Notes under the pieces: generated by a model
What the model saw: the letters and a program-made list of their open reading frames with translations, nothing else
Told to the model about the DNA's origin: nothing
Database searches by the model: none
Origin: Methylomagnum ishizawai
Lineage (GTDB): Bacteria > Pseudomonadota > Gammaproteobacteria > Methylococcales > Methylococcaceae
NCBI RefSeq assembly: GCF_019670005.1
Contig: NZ_AP019783.1
Location: 186,001 to 250,000 of the forward strand
Direction: 5' to 3'
Length of the DNA: 64,000 nucleotides
In this document: positions 56,954-64,000 of the stretch, one piece after another
Numbering within the stretch: the first letter of the stretch is position 1
Layout: each line of letters opens with the position of its first letter
Translations under genes and position numbers: made by a program

Positions 56954-59900
56954 ATGAAGGTATTGCATTGCGCATGGATTCCCGAATCCGGCGAAAGCTT
57001 CGTCCAGGCGGGCGATTTTTGGCTCTGGGCGGAACAGGGTGGGGCGGGCGCGGCGCGGGGTGGACGCCGCCATCCCCGCCATCTGCCCAAGACCGAACTC
57101 ATCGCCTTCCTGGAAAATCCCCTGGGGTTGACGATTTCCTCTTATGAACGGCGCTTCCATTTCCTGGCCCGCGGCCTGTCCCTGCCCACGGCGGAGGGAC
57201 TGCCGATACCCGCGCCCGAGTTCGAGCATGGCGGCGACGAGGAGCCGCCCCCCGCCGCGCTCGAACTGTGGGAGCTGGACGCCTACCGCCTGACCCGCCC
57301 CATCCGCCAACTGGGCGAACTGCGCTTCCTGGCCTATTACCATGGTCCCGAGGCCAAGCCCGGCGGCGACCTGCTGTTCTGGCATTATTTCACCCAGTCG
57401 CTGAAGGCGGTGATCCTGCGCGACCGCTATATCCCGGCCCTGGTCTACCGGGTGTCGCCCGAGGGCGGGCGCGAGTTGTACGCCGGTTGGGAGATCGTCT
57501 CCGACGACTACGAACGGCTGATCCACGAAGCCGCCCACAGGATGCCGGACGCCTGCGCCATCGTCGGCGGGGCGATGTATGAGAAAACCGGCCTGCTACG
57601 GCATTGCGCCGAGGTCTTGGTGAAACGCCTGGTGGCCCAGGCGGCGGAAGGTTCGGCCTTGGAGCGCGGCCTGCGCGGCACTTTGCTCGAAGCCTGTGTG
57701 ACCGAGGGCGAACCCGTGCCGTGGAAGGCCGGCGAGCCGGTGACGCTGTACCGCCAGTGGCAGGCGTGGCGCGGCAAACTGGCGGCACGGCGCGAGGAGT
57801 CCGGTTTCACCCTGGTGCTGCAATTGCACGAAGCCTTCGGCGAGCGCGGGGCGTGGCGGCTGGAACTCTTGGTCGCCCCGCGCCGGGAGCCTTCCCGGCA
57901 AGTGTCCTTGGCCGAATATTGGCGCATGGACCAGAAAGCCCAGCGGGCGTTCGGCCTTCTGTGCGGCGGCGATCTGGACAAAAAACTCTTGCTGGCTTTG
58001 GGGCAGGCCGCGCGGATTTATCCGCCGCTGTGGGAAGGTTTGGACGAGGCCCGGCCTTGGGGCATCGCCTTGGGCTTGGAAGACGCCTTCGCCTTCCTGC
58101 ACGAAGGGGCGTGGGTGTTGGAGGATGCCGGGTTCATGGTGCTGGTGCCCGCGTGGTGGACGCCGCAGGGCCGCCGCCGGGCCAAGGTCCGGCTCCGCGC
58201 CGGGGGCAAGCATCCCACCGGCAGCGGGCGGCGCGATGCGCTCGACGTGAGCAGCCTCATCGCCTACCGCTACGACCTGGCCCTGGGCGACGAAGTCCTC
58301 GACGAGCAGGAATGGCAAAGCTTGGTCGAGAGCAAGTCGCCCTTGGTGCGGTTCCGGGGCCGTTGGTTGGCCCTGGACCGCGACAAGATGCGCGAAATGT
58401 TGGACTTCTGGCGCCGTCACCAGCAGGGCGACAACGGCATGAGCCTCCCCGACCTGATGCGGAAGGCGGCGGAGGACGAGGATTTCTTCGAGATCGAGGC
58501 CCGCGACAACCTGGCCGAGATGCTGGACAAGCTCAGGGACCACAGCCGCTTGCAGCCGGCGGCCGATCCGCCCGGTTTCGGCGCGGCCCTGCGCGATTAT
58601 CAGCGCCGCGGCCTGGCCTGGATCGCCTTCCTGGAAAGCCTGGGGCTGAACGGCTGCCTCGCCGACGACATGGGCCTGGGCAAGACCATCCAGGTCTTGG
58701 CCCGGCTGGCCGAGGAGCGGGTCGGCGGCGCTAAGGTCGCGCCGACCCTGCTGGTCGCGCCGACTTCGGTCATCGGCAACTGGAAACGGGAGATCGAGCG
58801 CTTCACGCCGGGACTCCGTGCCTTCATCCACCACGGCACGGTCCGGCTGCGCGACGCGGCCAAGTTCCAAGCCATCTGCCTGGACCACGACGTGGTCATC
58901 ACCTCCTACGCCCTGGCCCGCAAGGACGAAAAAGTGCTGGCCCCCATCGCCTGGAAGCGGGTGGTGCTGGACGAGGCCCAGAACATCAAAAACCCGCTTT
59001 CGGCCCAGACCAAGGCCGTGCTGAAGTTCAACGCCGAGCATCGCTTGGCCCTGACCGGCACCCCGGTCGAAAACCGCCTGCTCGACCTATGGTCGATCTT
59101 CAATTTCCTCAATCCGGGCTATCTCGGGCGGCAATCGCATTTCCGCCAGCGCTACGAACTCCCGATCCAGCGCGACAACGACCCGCGCTCCGCCGAAACC
59201 CTCAAGCGGCTGATCGAGCCGTTCGTGCTGCGCCGGGTCAAGACCGATCCCGATATCATGCGCGACCTGCCCGACAAGCTGGAAAACCGCCAGTTCTGCA
59301 ACCTGTGCCGGGAACAGGCTTCGCTGTACGAAGCCGTGGTGCGCGACGTGGAACGCCATTTGAACGAGGCCGAGGGCTTCAACCGCCAGGGCTTGATCCT
59401 CTCCACCCTGACCCGGCTCAAGCAAATCTGCAACCATCCGACCCAGTTCCTGCGCGATGGCAGCCCGTTCAGCCCGCTGCGCTCGCCCAAGCTGGAACGG
59501 CTCCGGGATATGCTGGGCGATGTGGTCGGCGAAGGCGAAAGCGCCCTGGTGTTCACCCAATTCGCCGAAATCGGCGAGCGCCTGGAAAAGTATCTGGCCG
59601 AGGCGCTGGATTGCCCGATCTATTACCTGCACGGCGCGGTGCCCGCCGCCAAGCGCGAGCGCATGATCGCCGAGTTCCAGAATCCCGACACCGGCCCCGC
59701 CGTGTTCGTGCTGTCGCTGCGGGCGGGCGGGGTGGGCATCACCCTGACCAAGGCCAACCATGTGTTCCATTTCGACCGCTGGTGGAATCCGGCGGTGGAG
59801 GACCAGGCCACCGACCGCGCCTTCCGTATCGGCCAGCAAAAGAACGTGTTCGTCCACAAGTTCATCACGCTCGGCACCTTGGAGGAGCGCATCGACCGCC

Positions 59901-60025
59901 TGATCGAGGAAAAGAAGGAAGTGGCCTCGCTCATCGTCGGCAACGACGAATCCTGGCTCAGCCGCTTAGATAACGAGACCTTCCGCGAGTTGATCGCCTT
60001 GAACCGGATGGCGGTGTTGGAATAG
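56954..60025 (+). CDS. SNF2-family helicase (SWI/SNF-related, DUF3670-containing)
   Basis: 1023 residues. The N-terminal region (1-400) is lineage-specific, then the SNF2-associated segment GFMVLVPAWWTPQGRRRAKV (about 393-412). The helicase core has Walker A DDMGLGKTIQVLARL (about 570), DEAQ box VLDEAQNIKNP (about 675), ALTGTPVENRLLDLWSIFNF (about 700), FTQFAEIGERLEKYL, LRAGGVGITLTKANHVFHFD and RAFRIGQQKNVFVHKFI (about 957). It is a DNA translocase in the cytoplasm. Bacterial members are linked to DNA remodelling, repair or phage defence. The usual partner, a SWIM zinc-finger gene, lies downstream but is separated by dhaL and dhaK. The divergent partner is hypC. Confidence 0.94.
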   Translation: MKVLHCAWIPESGESFVQAGDFWLWAEQGGAGAARGGRRHPRHLPKTELIAFLENPLGLTISSYERRFHFLARGLSLPTAEGLPIPAPEFEHGGDEEPPPAALELWELDAYRLTRPIRQLGELRFLAYYHGPEAKPGGDLLFWHYFTQSLKAVILRDRYIPALVYRVSPEGGRELYAGWEIVSDDYERLIHEAAHRMPDACAIVGGAMYEKTGLLRHCAEVLVKRLVAQAAEGSALERGLRGTLLEACVTEGEPVPWKAGEPVTLYRQWQAWRGKLAARREESGFTLVLQLHEAFGERGAWRLELLVAPRREPSRQVSLAEYWRMDQKAQRAFGLLCGGDLDKKLLLALGQAARIYPPLWEGLDEARPWGIALGLEDAFAFLHEGAWVLEDAGFMVLVPAWWTPQGRRRAKVRLRAGGKHPTGSGRRDALDVSSLIAYRYDLALGDEVLDEQEWQSLVESKSPLVRFRGRWLALDRDKMREMLDFWRRHQQGDNGMSLPDLMRKAAEDEDFFEIEARDNLAEMLDKLRDHSRLQPAADPPGFGAALRDYQRRGLAWIAFLESLGLNGCLADDMGLGKTIQVLARLAEERVGGAKVAPTLLVAPTSVIGNWKREIERFTPGLRAFIHHGTVRLRDAAKFQAICLDHDVVITSYALARKDEKVLAPIAWKRVVLDEAQNIKNPLSAQTKAVLKFNAEHRLALTGTPVENRLLDLWSIFNFLNPGYLGRQSHFRQRYELPIQRDNDPRSAETLKRLIEPFVLRRVKTDPDIMRDLPDKLENRQFCNLCREQASLYEAVVRDVERHLNEAEGFNRQGLILSTLTRLKQICNHPTQFLRDGSPFSPLRSPKLERLRDMLGDVVGEGESALVFTQFAEIGERLEKYLAEALDCPIYYLHGAVPAAKRERMIAEFQNPDTGPAVFVLSLRAGGVGITLTKANHVFHFDRWWNPAVEDQATDRAFRIGQQKNVFVHKFITLGTLEERIDRLIEEKKEVASLIVGNDESWLSRLDNETFRELIALNRMAVLE

Positions 60026-60078
60026 CGGGCGGGTAGAATACCGTCGATCCGACATCGTCCATCAGCACGGGTAAGCCC

Positions 60079-60705
60079 ATGAACACCGAATCCATCCTCC
60101 GCGCCGCCGAGGCCATCCAAGCCGCCCTCCTGGCTCACGAAGCCGATATCGAAGCGCTGGACCGCGCCATCGGCGATGGCGACCATTTCATCAATATGAA
60201 GCGCGGGGCGGCGGTCGTGGTCGCGATGCGCGACGAACTGGCCGCGCTCGCGCCGGACGCCGCCTTGCAGAAGATCGGCATGAAGCTGCTGTCCAGCATC
60301 GGCGGGGCTTCGGGGCCGTTGATCGCCAGCTTTTTCCTGGCGATGGCGAAAACAATGCAAGAGCGGGGCGCGGACGGCTGGCCGCAGATCGCCGCCGCTT
60401 TCGCCGCCGGGGTCGCGGCCATCCAGAGCCGGGGCAAGGCCGATCTGGGCGAGAAGACCATGCTGGACGTGCTGATCCCGGTGTCGCGCTGCTTCACCCG
60501 TTTGGCGGAGGCGGGCACCGAGCCCGCCGCGCTGTGCGCCGAACTCAAGCGCGAGGCCGTGCAAGGCATGGAATCCACCCGCGATATGATCGCCAGCAAG
60601 GGCCGCGCCGCCTTCCTGGGCGAACGCGCCATCGGCCATATCGATCCGGGGGCCAAGACCAGCCAAGTCATGATCTGCACCGTGTGCGATTTGGCCTCGA
60701 CTTGA
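60079..60705 (+). CDS. dhaL: Dihydroxyacetone kinase subunit DhaL
   Basis: 208 residues, the ADP/ATP-binding helical-barrel subunit. The Mg-nucleotide motif is EALDRAIGDGDHFINMKRG (about 26-44), followed by SSIGGASGPLIASFFLAMA, LGEKTMLDVLIP and the ending HIDPGAKTSQVMICTV. It works with DhaK to phosphorylate dihydroxyacetone. No PTS subunit DhaM is present, so the phosphate donor could be ATP or a distant DhaM. It lies 53 bp after the SNF2 gene and 32 bp before dhaK. Confidence 0.93.
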   Translation: MNTESILRAAEAIQAALLAHEADIEALDRAIGDGDHFINMKRGAAVVVAMRDELAALAPDAALQKIGMKLLSSIGGASGPLIASFFLAMAKTMQERGADGWPQIAAAFAAGVAAIQSRGKADLGEKTMLDVLIPVSRCFTRLAEAGTEPAALCAELKREAVQGMESTRDMIASKGRAAFLGERAIGHIDPGAKTSQVMICTVCDLAST

Positions 60706-60737
60706 AATCCCATCCCCTCCATCAGGAACCCCAGCCC

Positions 60738-61727
60738 ATGAAGAAATTTATCAACGCGGTGGACGACGTTTTGGTCGAGAGCCTGTCCGGTTTCGCGGCG
60801 GCCCATGCCGATCTGGTCCGGCTCCAACTCGATCCGCATTACCTGTGCCGGGCGCAAAAAGCCCAAAACAAGGTCGCGATCATCTCGGGCGGCGGCTCCG
60901 GCCACGAGCCTTTGCACGGCGGTTTCGTGGGTTATGGGATGCTGGACGCGGCCTGTCCCGGCCATGTGTTCACCTCGCCGACCCCGGACCAGATGCTCGC
61001 CGCCGCCGAAGCGGTCGAAGCGGGCCGGGGCGTGTTGTTCATCGTCAAGAACTACGCGGGCGATGTGATGAATTTCGAGATGGCGGCGGAACTGCTGCCC
61101 TTCGACCACGCCACCGTGTTGACCAGCGACGATGTGGCGGTCGAGGATTCCACCTACACCAGCGGACGCCGCGGCGTGGCCGGCACCTTGATCGTGGAGA
61201 AGGTGGTCGGGAGCCTCGCCGAAACCGGGGCCGATCTGGCCGCCTGCCAAGCCTTGGGCGAGAAGGTGAACCGCCGCACCGCCTCCATGGGCGTGGCCTT
61301 GACCAGCGGCACCGTGCCGGCGGCGGGTCGGCCCACCTTCGACATCGGCCCGGACGAACTGGAAATGGGCGTTGGCATCCACGGCGAACCGGGCCGCCGC
61401 CGCGAAGCGCTGCGCCCGGCGGATGCCATCGTCGGCGATGTGCTCGCCGCCCTCATCGAAGACCTGAAACCGGAACCCGGCAGCCGGGCCTTGCTGTTGG
61501 TGAATGGCTTCGGCGGCACGCCCTTGATGGAACTGTATTTGCTCTACCACGCGGCGGCGCGTGGGCTGGCGGAACGGGGCGTCGCGGTGGAACGCTCCCT
61601 GGTCGGCAATTACGTCACCTCGCTGGACATGGCCGGGGCTTCGCTCACGCTGTGCTTGCTGGACGACGAAATCCTCGCCCATTGGGACGCGCCGGTACAC
61701 ACCCCGGCCTTGCGTTGGGGCCGCTAA
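60738..61727 (+). CDS. dhaK: Dihydroxyacetone kinase subunit DhaK
   Basis: 329 residues. It binds dihydroxyacetone through a hemiaminal bond to the conserved His in EMGVGIHGEPGRRR (about 215). Other motifs are NKVAIISGGGSGHEPLHGGF, GRGVLFIVKNYAGDVMNFEM, VEDSTYTSGRRGVAGTL and GNYVTSLDMAGASLTL. Order L-K is less common than K-L. In a one-carbon metaboliser, dihydroxyacetone kinase could salvage DHA formed from sugar phosphates; this is inference. It is 3 bp before the SWIM gene, so the three genes are one transcript. Confidence 0.94.
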   Translation: MKKFINAVDDVLVESLSGFAAAHADLVRLQLDPHYLCRAQKAQNKVAIISGGGSGHEPLHGGFVGYGMLDAACPGHVFTSPTPDQMLAAAEAVEAGRGVLFIVKNYAGDVMNFEMAAELLPFDHATVLTSDDVAVEDSTYTSGRRGVAGTLIVEKVVGSLAETGADLAACQALGEKVNRRTASMGVALTSGTVPAAGRPTFDIGPDELEMGVGIHGEPGRRREALRPADAIVGDVLAALIEDLKPEPGSRALLLVNGFGGTPLMELYLLYHAAARGLAERGVAVERSLVGNYVTSLDMAGASLTLCLLDDEILAHWDAPVHTPALRWGR

Positions 61728-61730
61728 GCC

Positions 61731-62573
61731 ATGACGACCAAGCAGGGCAAGACGTGGTGGGGTCGGCGTTTCCTCGAAGGCTTGGAAACCTTCACCGAAA
61801 GCGGGCGTTTGGCGCGGGGCCGGCAGTATGCCGCCACCCAGCGCATCGCCGAATGGGGCATCCGTGGCAGCCGGGTCGAGGCGAAAGTGAAGGGACAAGC
61901 CAGTCCGTACTATGGCGTCTACGAAGAGCCGGTCTATCGGACCCTGGTCGAGTTCACGCCCATCCCCGACGCGGCCTGGAACGAGGCCATCGGCCAGATC
62001 GGCGGCAAAGCCGGATTCGTCTGCCGTTTGTTGTTCAACGAGATGCCGGACGAGATCGAGCGGCCCCTGGCCGGACTCGGGCTGTCGCTCCTACCCCAGG
62101 GCCGCAAGGATGTCGCCGCCGCGTGTTCCTGTCCGGACGCCGAGAAGCCTTGCAAGCATGTCGCCGCGCTGTATCACCTCCTGGCGGCCAAGCTGGACCA
62201 CGACCCTTTCCTGCTGTTCGAACTGCGCGGGCTGTCCCGCGCCGACTTGGCGCTGCGGCTCAAGGCCACGCCTTTGGGCGCGGCCCTGGCGGCGGCGCTG
62301 ACCGAGAACCTAGGGGAACCCGAACCCGCCCGCGCCTTCTTCCACCGCCCGGAGCCGGTGGCCCTGCCCGCCACGGTGTCGCCCAGGGATTTCTGGCGCG
62401 GAGCCAAGCGCTTGCCGCAGGGGGTGGAATCGCCGCCGCCCGCCGCTTTATCCGGCATCCTGATCCGCAAGGGCGGGGATTATCCGCCGTTCTGGGATAA
62501 GGAATTGTCCTTCGTCGAGGCGATGGACGGCTTCTACGAACAGGTGCGCAAGAAGGCCAAGGATTGGATGTAA
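61731..62573 (+). CDS. SWIM zinc-finger protein
   Basis: 280 residues. The SWIM motif CSCPDAEKPCKHVAALYHLL (CxC...CxH; about 132-151) is intact. The N-terminus KTWWGRRFLEGLETFTESG and the segment ARGRQYAATQRIAEWGIRGS match the family that accompanies SNF2 helicases. Zinc-bound SWIM domains bind DNA or protein. Pairing with the SNF2 gene 1.7 kb upstream suggests that the two work together in DNA transactions. The end is 1 bp before the right end of an IS remnant. Confidence 0.92.
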   Translation: MTTKQGKTWWGRRFLEGLETFTESGRLARGRQYAATQRIAEWGIRGSRVEAKVKGQASPYYGVYEEPVYRTLVEFTPIPDAAWNEAIGQIGGKAGFVCRLLFNEMPDEIERPLAGLGLSLLPQGRKDVAAACSCPDAEKPCKHVAALYHLLAAKLDHDPFLLFELRGLSRADLALRLKATPLGAALAAALTENLGEPEPARAFFHRPEPVALPATVSPRDFWRGAKRLPQGVESPPPAALSGILIRKGGDYPPFWDKELSFVEAMDGFYEQVRKKAKDWM

Positions 62574-62715
62574 GAGCGTGTTTTAAAAGTCCTTATCGGT
62601 CGAGTCGTCTGATCATCGCGATGTGGATGAATGCCTCGCTAGCGGCGGTCTGGACCTCGTAGTCCTCGCTGAGGCGGCGGTAGCGGTAGAGCCAGGCGAA
62701 AGTCCGCTCCTGCAT
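62574..62715 (-). mobile_element. IS5-family transposase remnant (C-terminal end and terminal repeat)
   Basis: Reading from about 62715 to the stop at 62593 gives ERTFAWLYRYRRLSEDYE and SEAFIHIAMIRRL, the classic C-terminal motif of IS5-type DDE transposases, whose last catalytic Glu is in ERTFAW. A terminal-repeat-like sequence (gagcgtgttttaaaagtcc) follows at 62574-62592. The rest of the element is missing: queF begins 15 bp away. It is a dead fragment, probably left by deletion. Confidence 0.8.
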
Positions 62716-62729
62716 CCAAATAAAAACCC

Positions 62730-63119
62730 CTACGGCAACGCCACCACCACAGGCGCGACCCAAGCCGGATCGCGATGTTCCGCTACCACCGTCGTATAAA
62801 TCCCGCCCCGCACGTTGAACTTCGCGGTCAGGCGCATGAAGCGGGGCCGGGTCGCTTCGACCAGATCGTCCAGGATGCGGTTGGTCACGGCCTCGTGGAA
62901 CGCGCCCTCGTCGCGGAACGACCAGGCGTAGAGCTTCAAGGACTTCAGTTCCACGCACAACTGGTCCGGCACGTATTCGAGCAGGAGGGTGGCGAAATCC
63001 GGCTGGCCGGTCTTGGGGCACAGGCAGGTGAATTCGGGGACATCGATGCGGATGGTGTAATCGCGGCCCGGTTGGGGATTGTCGAAGGTTTCTAGCGCTT
63101 TGCTGGGTAGTGTGGACAT
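62730..63119 (-). CDS. queF: NADPH-dependent 7-cyano-7-deazaguanine (preQ0) reductase, short form
   Basis: 129 residues, type I QueF. The nitrile is attacked by Cys34 in [15 protein letters not shown], with Asp41 assisting. [20 protein letters not shown] and [16 protein letters not shown] complete the tunnel fold. It makes preQ1 for queuosine in tRNA. It is divergent from smc with 172 bp between. No other que gene and no preQ1 riboswitch are seen. Confidence 0.96.
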   Translation of the reverse strand: MSTLPSKALETFDNPQPGRDYTIRIDVPEFTCLCPKTGQPDFATLLLEYVPDQLCVELKSLKLYAWSFRDEGAFHEAVTNRILDDLVEATRPRFMRLTAKFNVRGGIYTTVVAEHRDPAWVAPVVVALP

Positions 63120-63188
63120 GGCTCTGAATGGCTAAAAAGGCGGGAAACAAGCCCGCCAGGATGAAGAACGCCTTGCGGATTAGCCGGT

Positions 63189-63194
63189 TATAAT
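63189..63194 (+). promoter_or_regulatory. Possible -10 element of smc
   Basis: A perfect TATAAT lies 97 bp before the smc ATG in an otherwise GC-rich spacer. No good -35 was seen 17 bp upstream, so the assignment is tentative. Confidence 0.3.
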
Positions 63195-63291
63195 AGCCGG
63201 GCCATTTTCCGCAAACCATCCGACCACGCCCACGCCCTTGTTATCCCGACCCCTCCCCCCCTTCCGGGCACCGCCCGGCCCGCGATAGCCG

Positions 63292-64000
63292 ATGCGCCTC
63301 GAAAAAATCAAACTCGCGGGCTTCAAATCCTTCGTCGATCCCACCACCCTCCCGCTGCCCGGCAACCTGGTCGGCATCGTCGGTCCCAACGGCTGCGGCA
63401 AGTCCAACATCATCGACGCCGTGCGCTGGGTCATGGGCGAAAGCTCGGCCAAGCACCTGCGCGGCGACACCATGGCCGATGTGATCTTCAACGGCTCTTC
63501 CAGCCGCAAGCCGGTGGGCATGGCCTTCGTGGAACTGGTGTTCGACAACGGTGAAGGCAAAGCCCCCGGCGAATTCGCCAAATACCCGCAAATTTCCATC
63601 AAGCGCCAAGTCACCCGCGACGGCCAATCGGTCTACTTCCTCAATGGCTCGCGCTGCCGCCGCAAGGACATCACCGATCTATTCCTAGGCACCGGCCTCG
63701 GTTCGCGCAGCTACGCCATCATCGAACAAGGCACCATCTCCCGCCTGATCGAAGCCAAGCCCGACGAACTGCGCTCCCTGATCGAGGAAGCCGCCGGTAT
63801 CTCCAAATACAAGGAGCGCCGCCATGAAACCGAACTGCGCATGGGCCACACCCAGGAAAACCTCGACCGCCTCATGGACGTGCGCGACGAAGTGGCGAAG
63901 CAACTGGAAAGCCTCAAGCGCCAGACCAAGAAGGCCGAAAAATACCTCGCCCTGCGCGACGAGGAACGCCGCCACAAACAACAACTCCTGGCCCTGCGCT
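63292..64000 (+). CDS. smc: Chromosome segregation ATPase SMC, 5' part
   Basis: 236 residues visible; the gene continues past the right edge. The N-terminal ABC head is complete up to the coiled coil: Walker [10 protein letters not shown] (31-39), [17 protein letters not shown]-loop region [20 protein letters not shown] and [17 protein letters not shown], where the coiled coil begins. SMC with ScpAB organises and separates sister chromosomes and is loaded at ParB-parS. Two parS sites lie 29 and 33 kb to the left in this window. Confidence 0.96.
   Translation, partial: MRLEKIKLAGFKSFVDPTTLPLPGNLVGIVGPNGCGKSNIIDAVRWVMGESSAKHLRGDTMADVIFNGSSSRKPVGMAFVELVFDNGEGKAPGEFAKYPQISIKRQVTRDGQSVYFLNGSRCRRKDITDLFLGTGLGSRSYAIIEQGTISRLIEAKPDELRSLIEEAAGISKYKERRHETELRMGHTQENLDRLMDVRDEVAKQLESLKRQTKKAEKYLALRDEERRHKQQLLALR

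Noticed and set aside
1-64000. tRNA or rRNA genes
   Set aside because: No cloverleaf with T-loop GTTCGAATC-type sequence or rRNA landmark was recognised by eye; a tRNAscan run would settle it.

Overview
The window comes from the chromosome of a high-GC Gammaproteobacterium (roughly two thirds G+C by eye). The gene set is PriA, Cca, PurC, YajQ, RsmE, DjlA, PbpC with an alpha-2-macroglobulin, a Pseudomonas-type fimT-pilVWXY1E minor pilin operon and hypCDE. A methanotroph of the Methylococcaceae is my best guess from overall style, but no methane-oxidation gene is present, so this is weak inference. Most of the window is ordinary core chromosome. High GC produces many long antisense reading frames, which were left out.

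Layout. 1-4.3 kb (minus strand): a two-gene TIR / STAND-ATPase-WD40 module that looks like a conflict or immunity system; the second gene runs off the left edge. 4.5-5.8 kb: thiD and a macrodomain gene (minus). 5.9-10 kb: a YcgR/PilZ-like protein and a large chemoreceptor. 10.2-17.9 kb: a secreted CAP-domain protein with six PKD repeats, then moxR, DUF58, a BPSS1780-type membrane protein and an RDD protein. 18-21.8 kb: a DUF5132 protein, an HNH nuclease and priA, with a 358-bp non-coding region between the last two that carries DnaA-box-like sites and a tiny ORF. 21.9-27.3 kb: one 1802-residue protein made of two complete TPR/O-GlcNAc-transferase units plus a methyltransferase-like tail. 28.1-36.1 kb: an alpha-2-macroglobulin gene and pbpC, each containing a perfect 16-bp parS sequence. 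36.3-41.2 kb: a SulP transporter broken by a frameshift, an orphan histidine kinase, cca and a SelW-like protein. 41.2-48.6 kb: the minor pilin operon with a hairpin that covers its first ribosome binding site. 48.8-53.8 kb: purC, djlA, yajQ, rsmE, bioA and two small membrane proteins. 53.8-56.8 kb: hypC-hypD-lipoprotein-hypE. 57-62.6 kb: a SNF2 helicase, dhaL-dhaK and a SWIM zinc-finger protein in one direction. 62.6-64 kb: an IS5-type transposase remnant, queF and the start of smc.

How the parts work together. The TIR/STAND pair fits a sensor (WD40), a switch (STAND ATPase) and an effector (a TIR with the NADase glutamate). The pilin operon supplies the type IV pilus priming complex and its PilY1 tip adhesin. 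HypCDE makes the Fe(CN)2CO part of NiFe-hydrogenase sites, but no hydrogenase structural gene is here. The two parS copies, with smc 29 kb away and DnaA-like boxes before priA, suggest that this region lies in the origin-proximal ParB-loading domain. No rRNA, tRNA, CRISPR array or complete transposon was seen.
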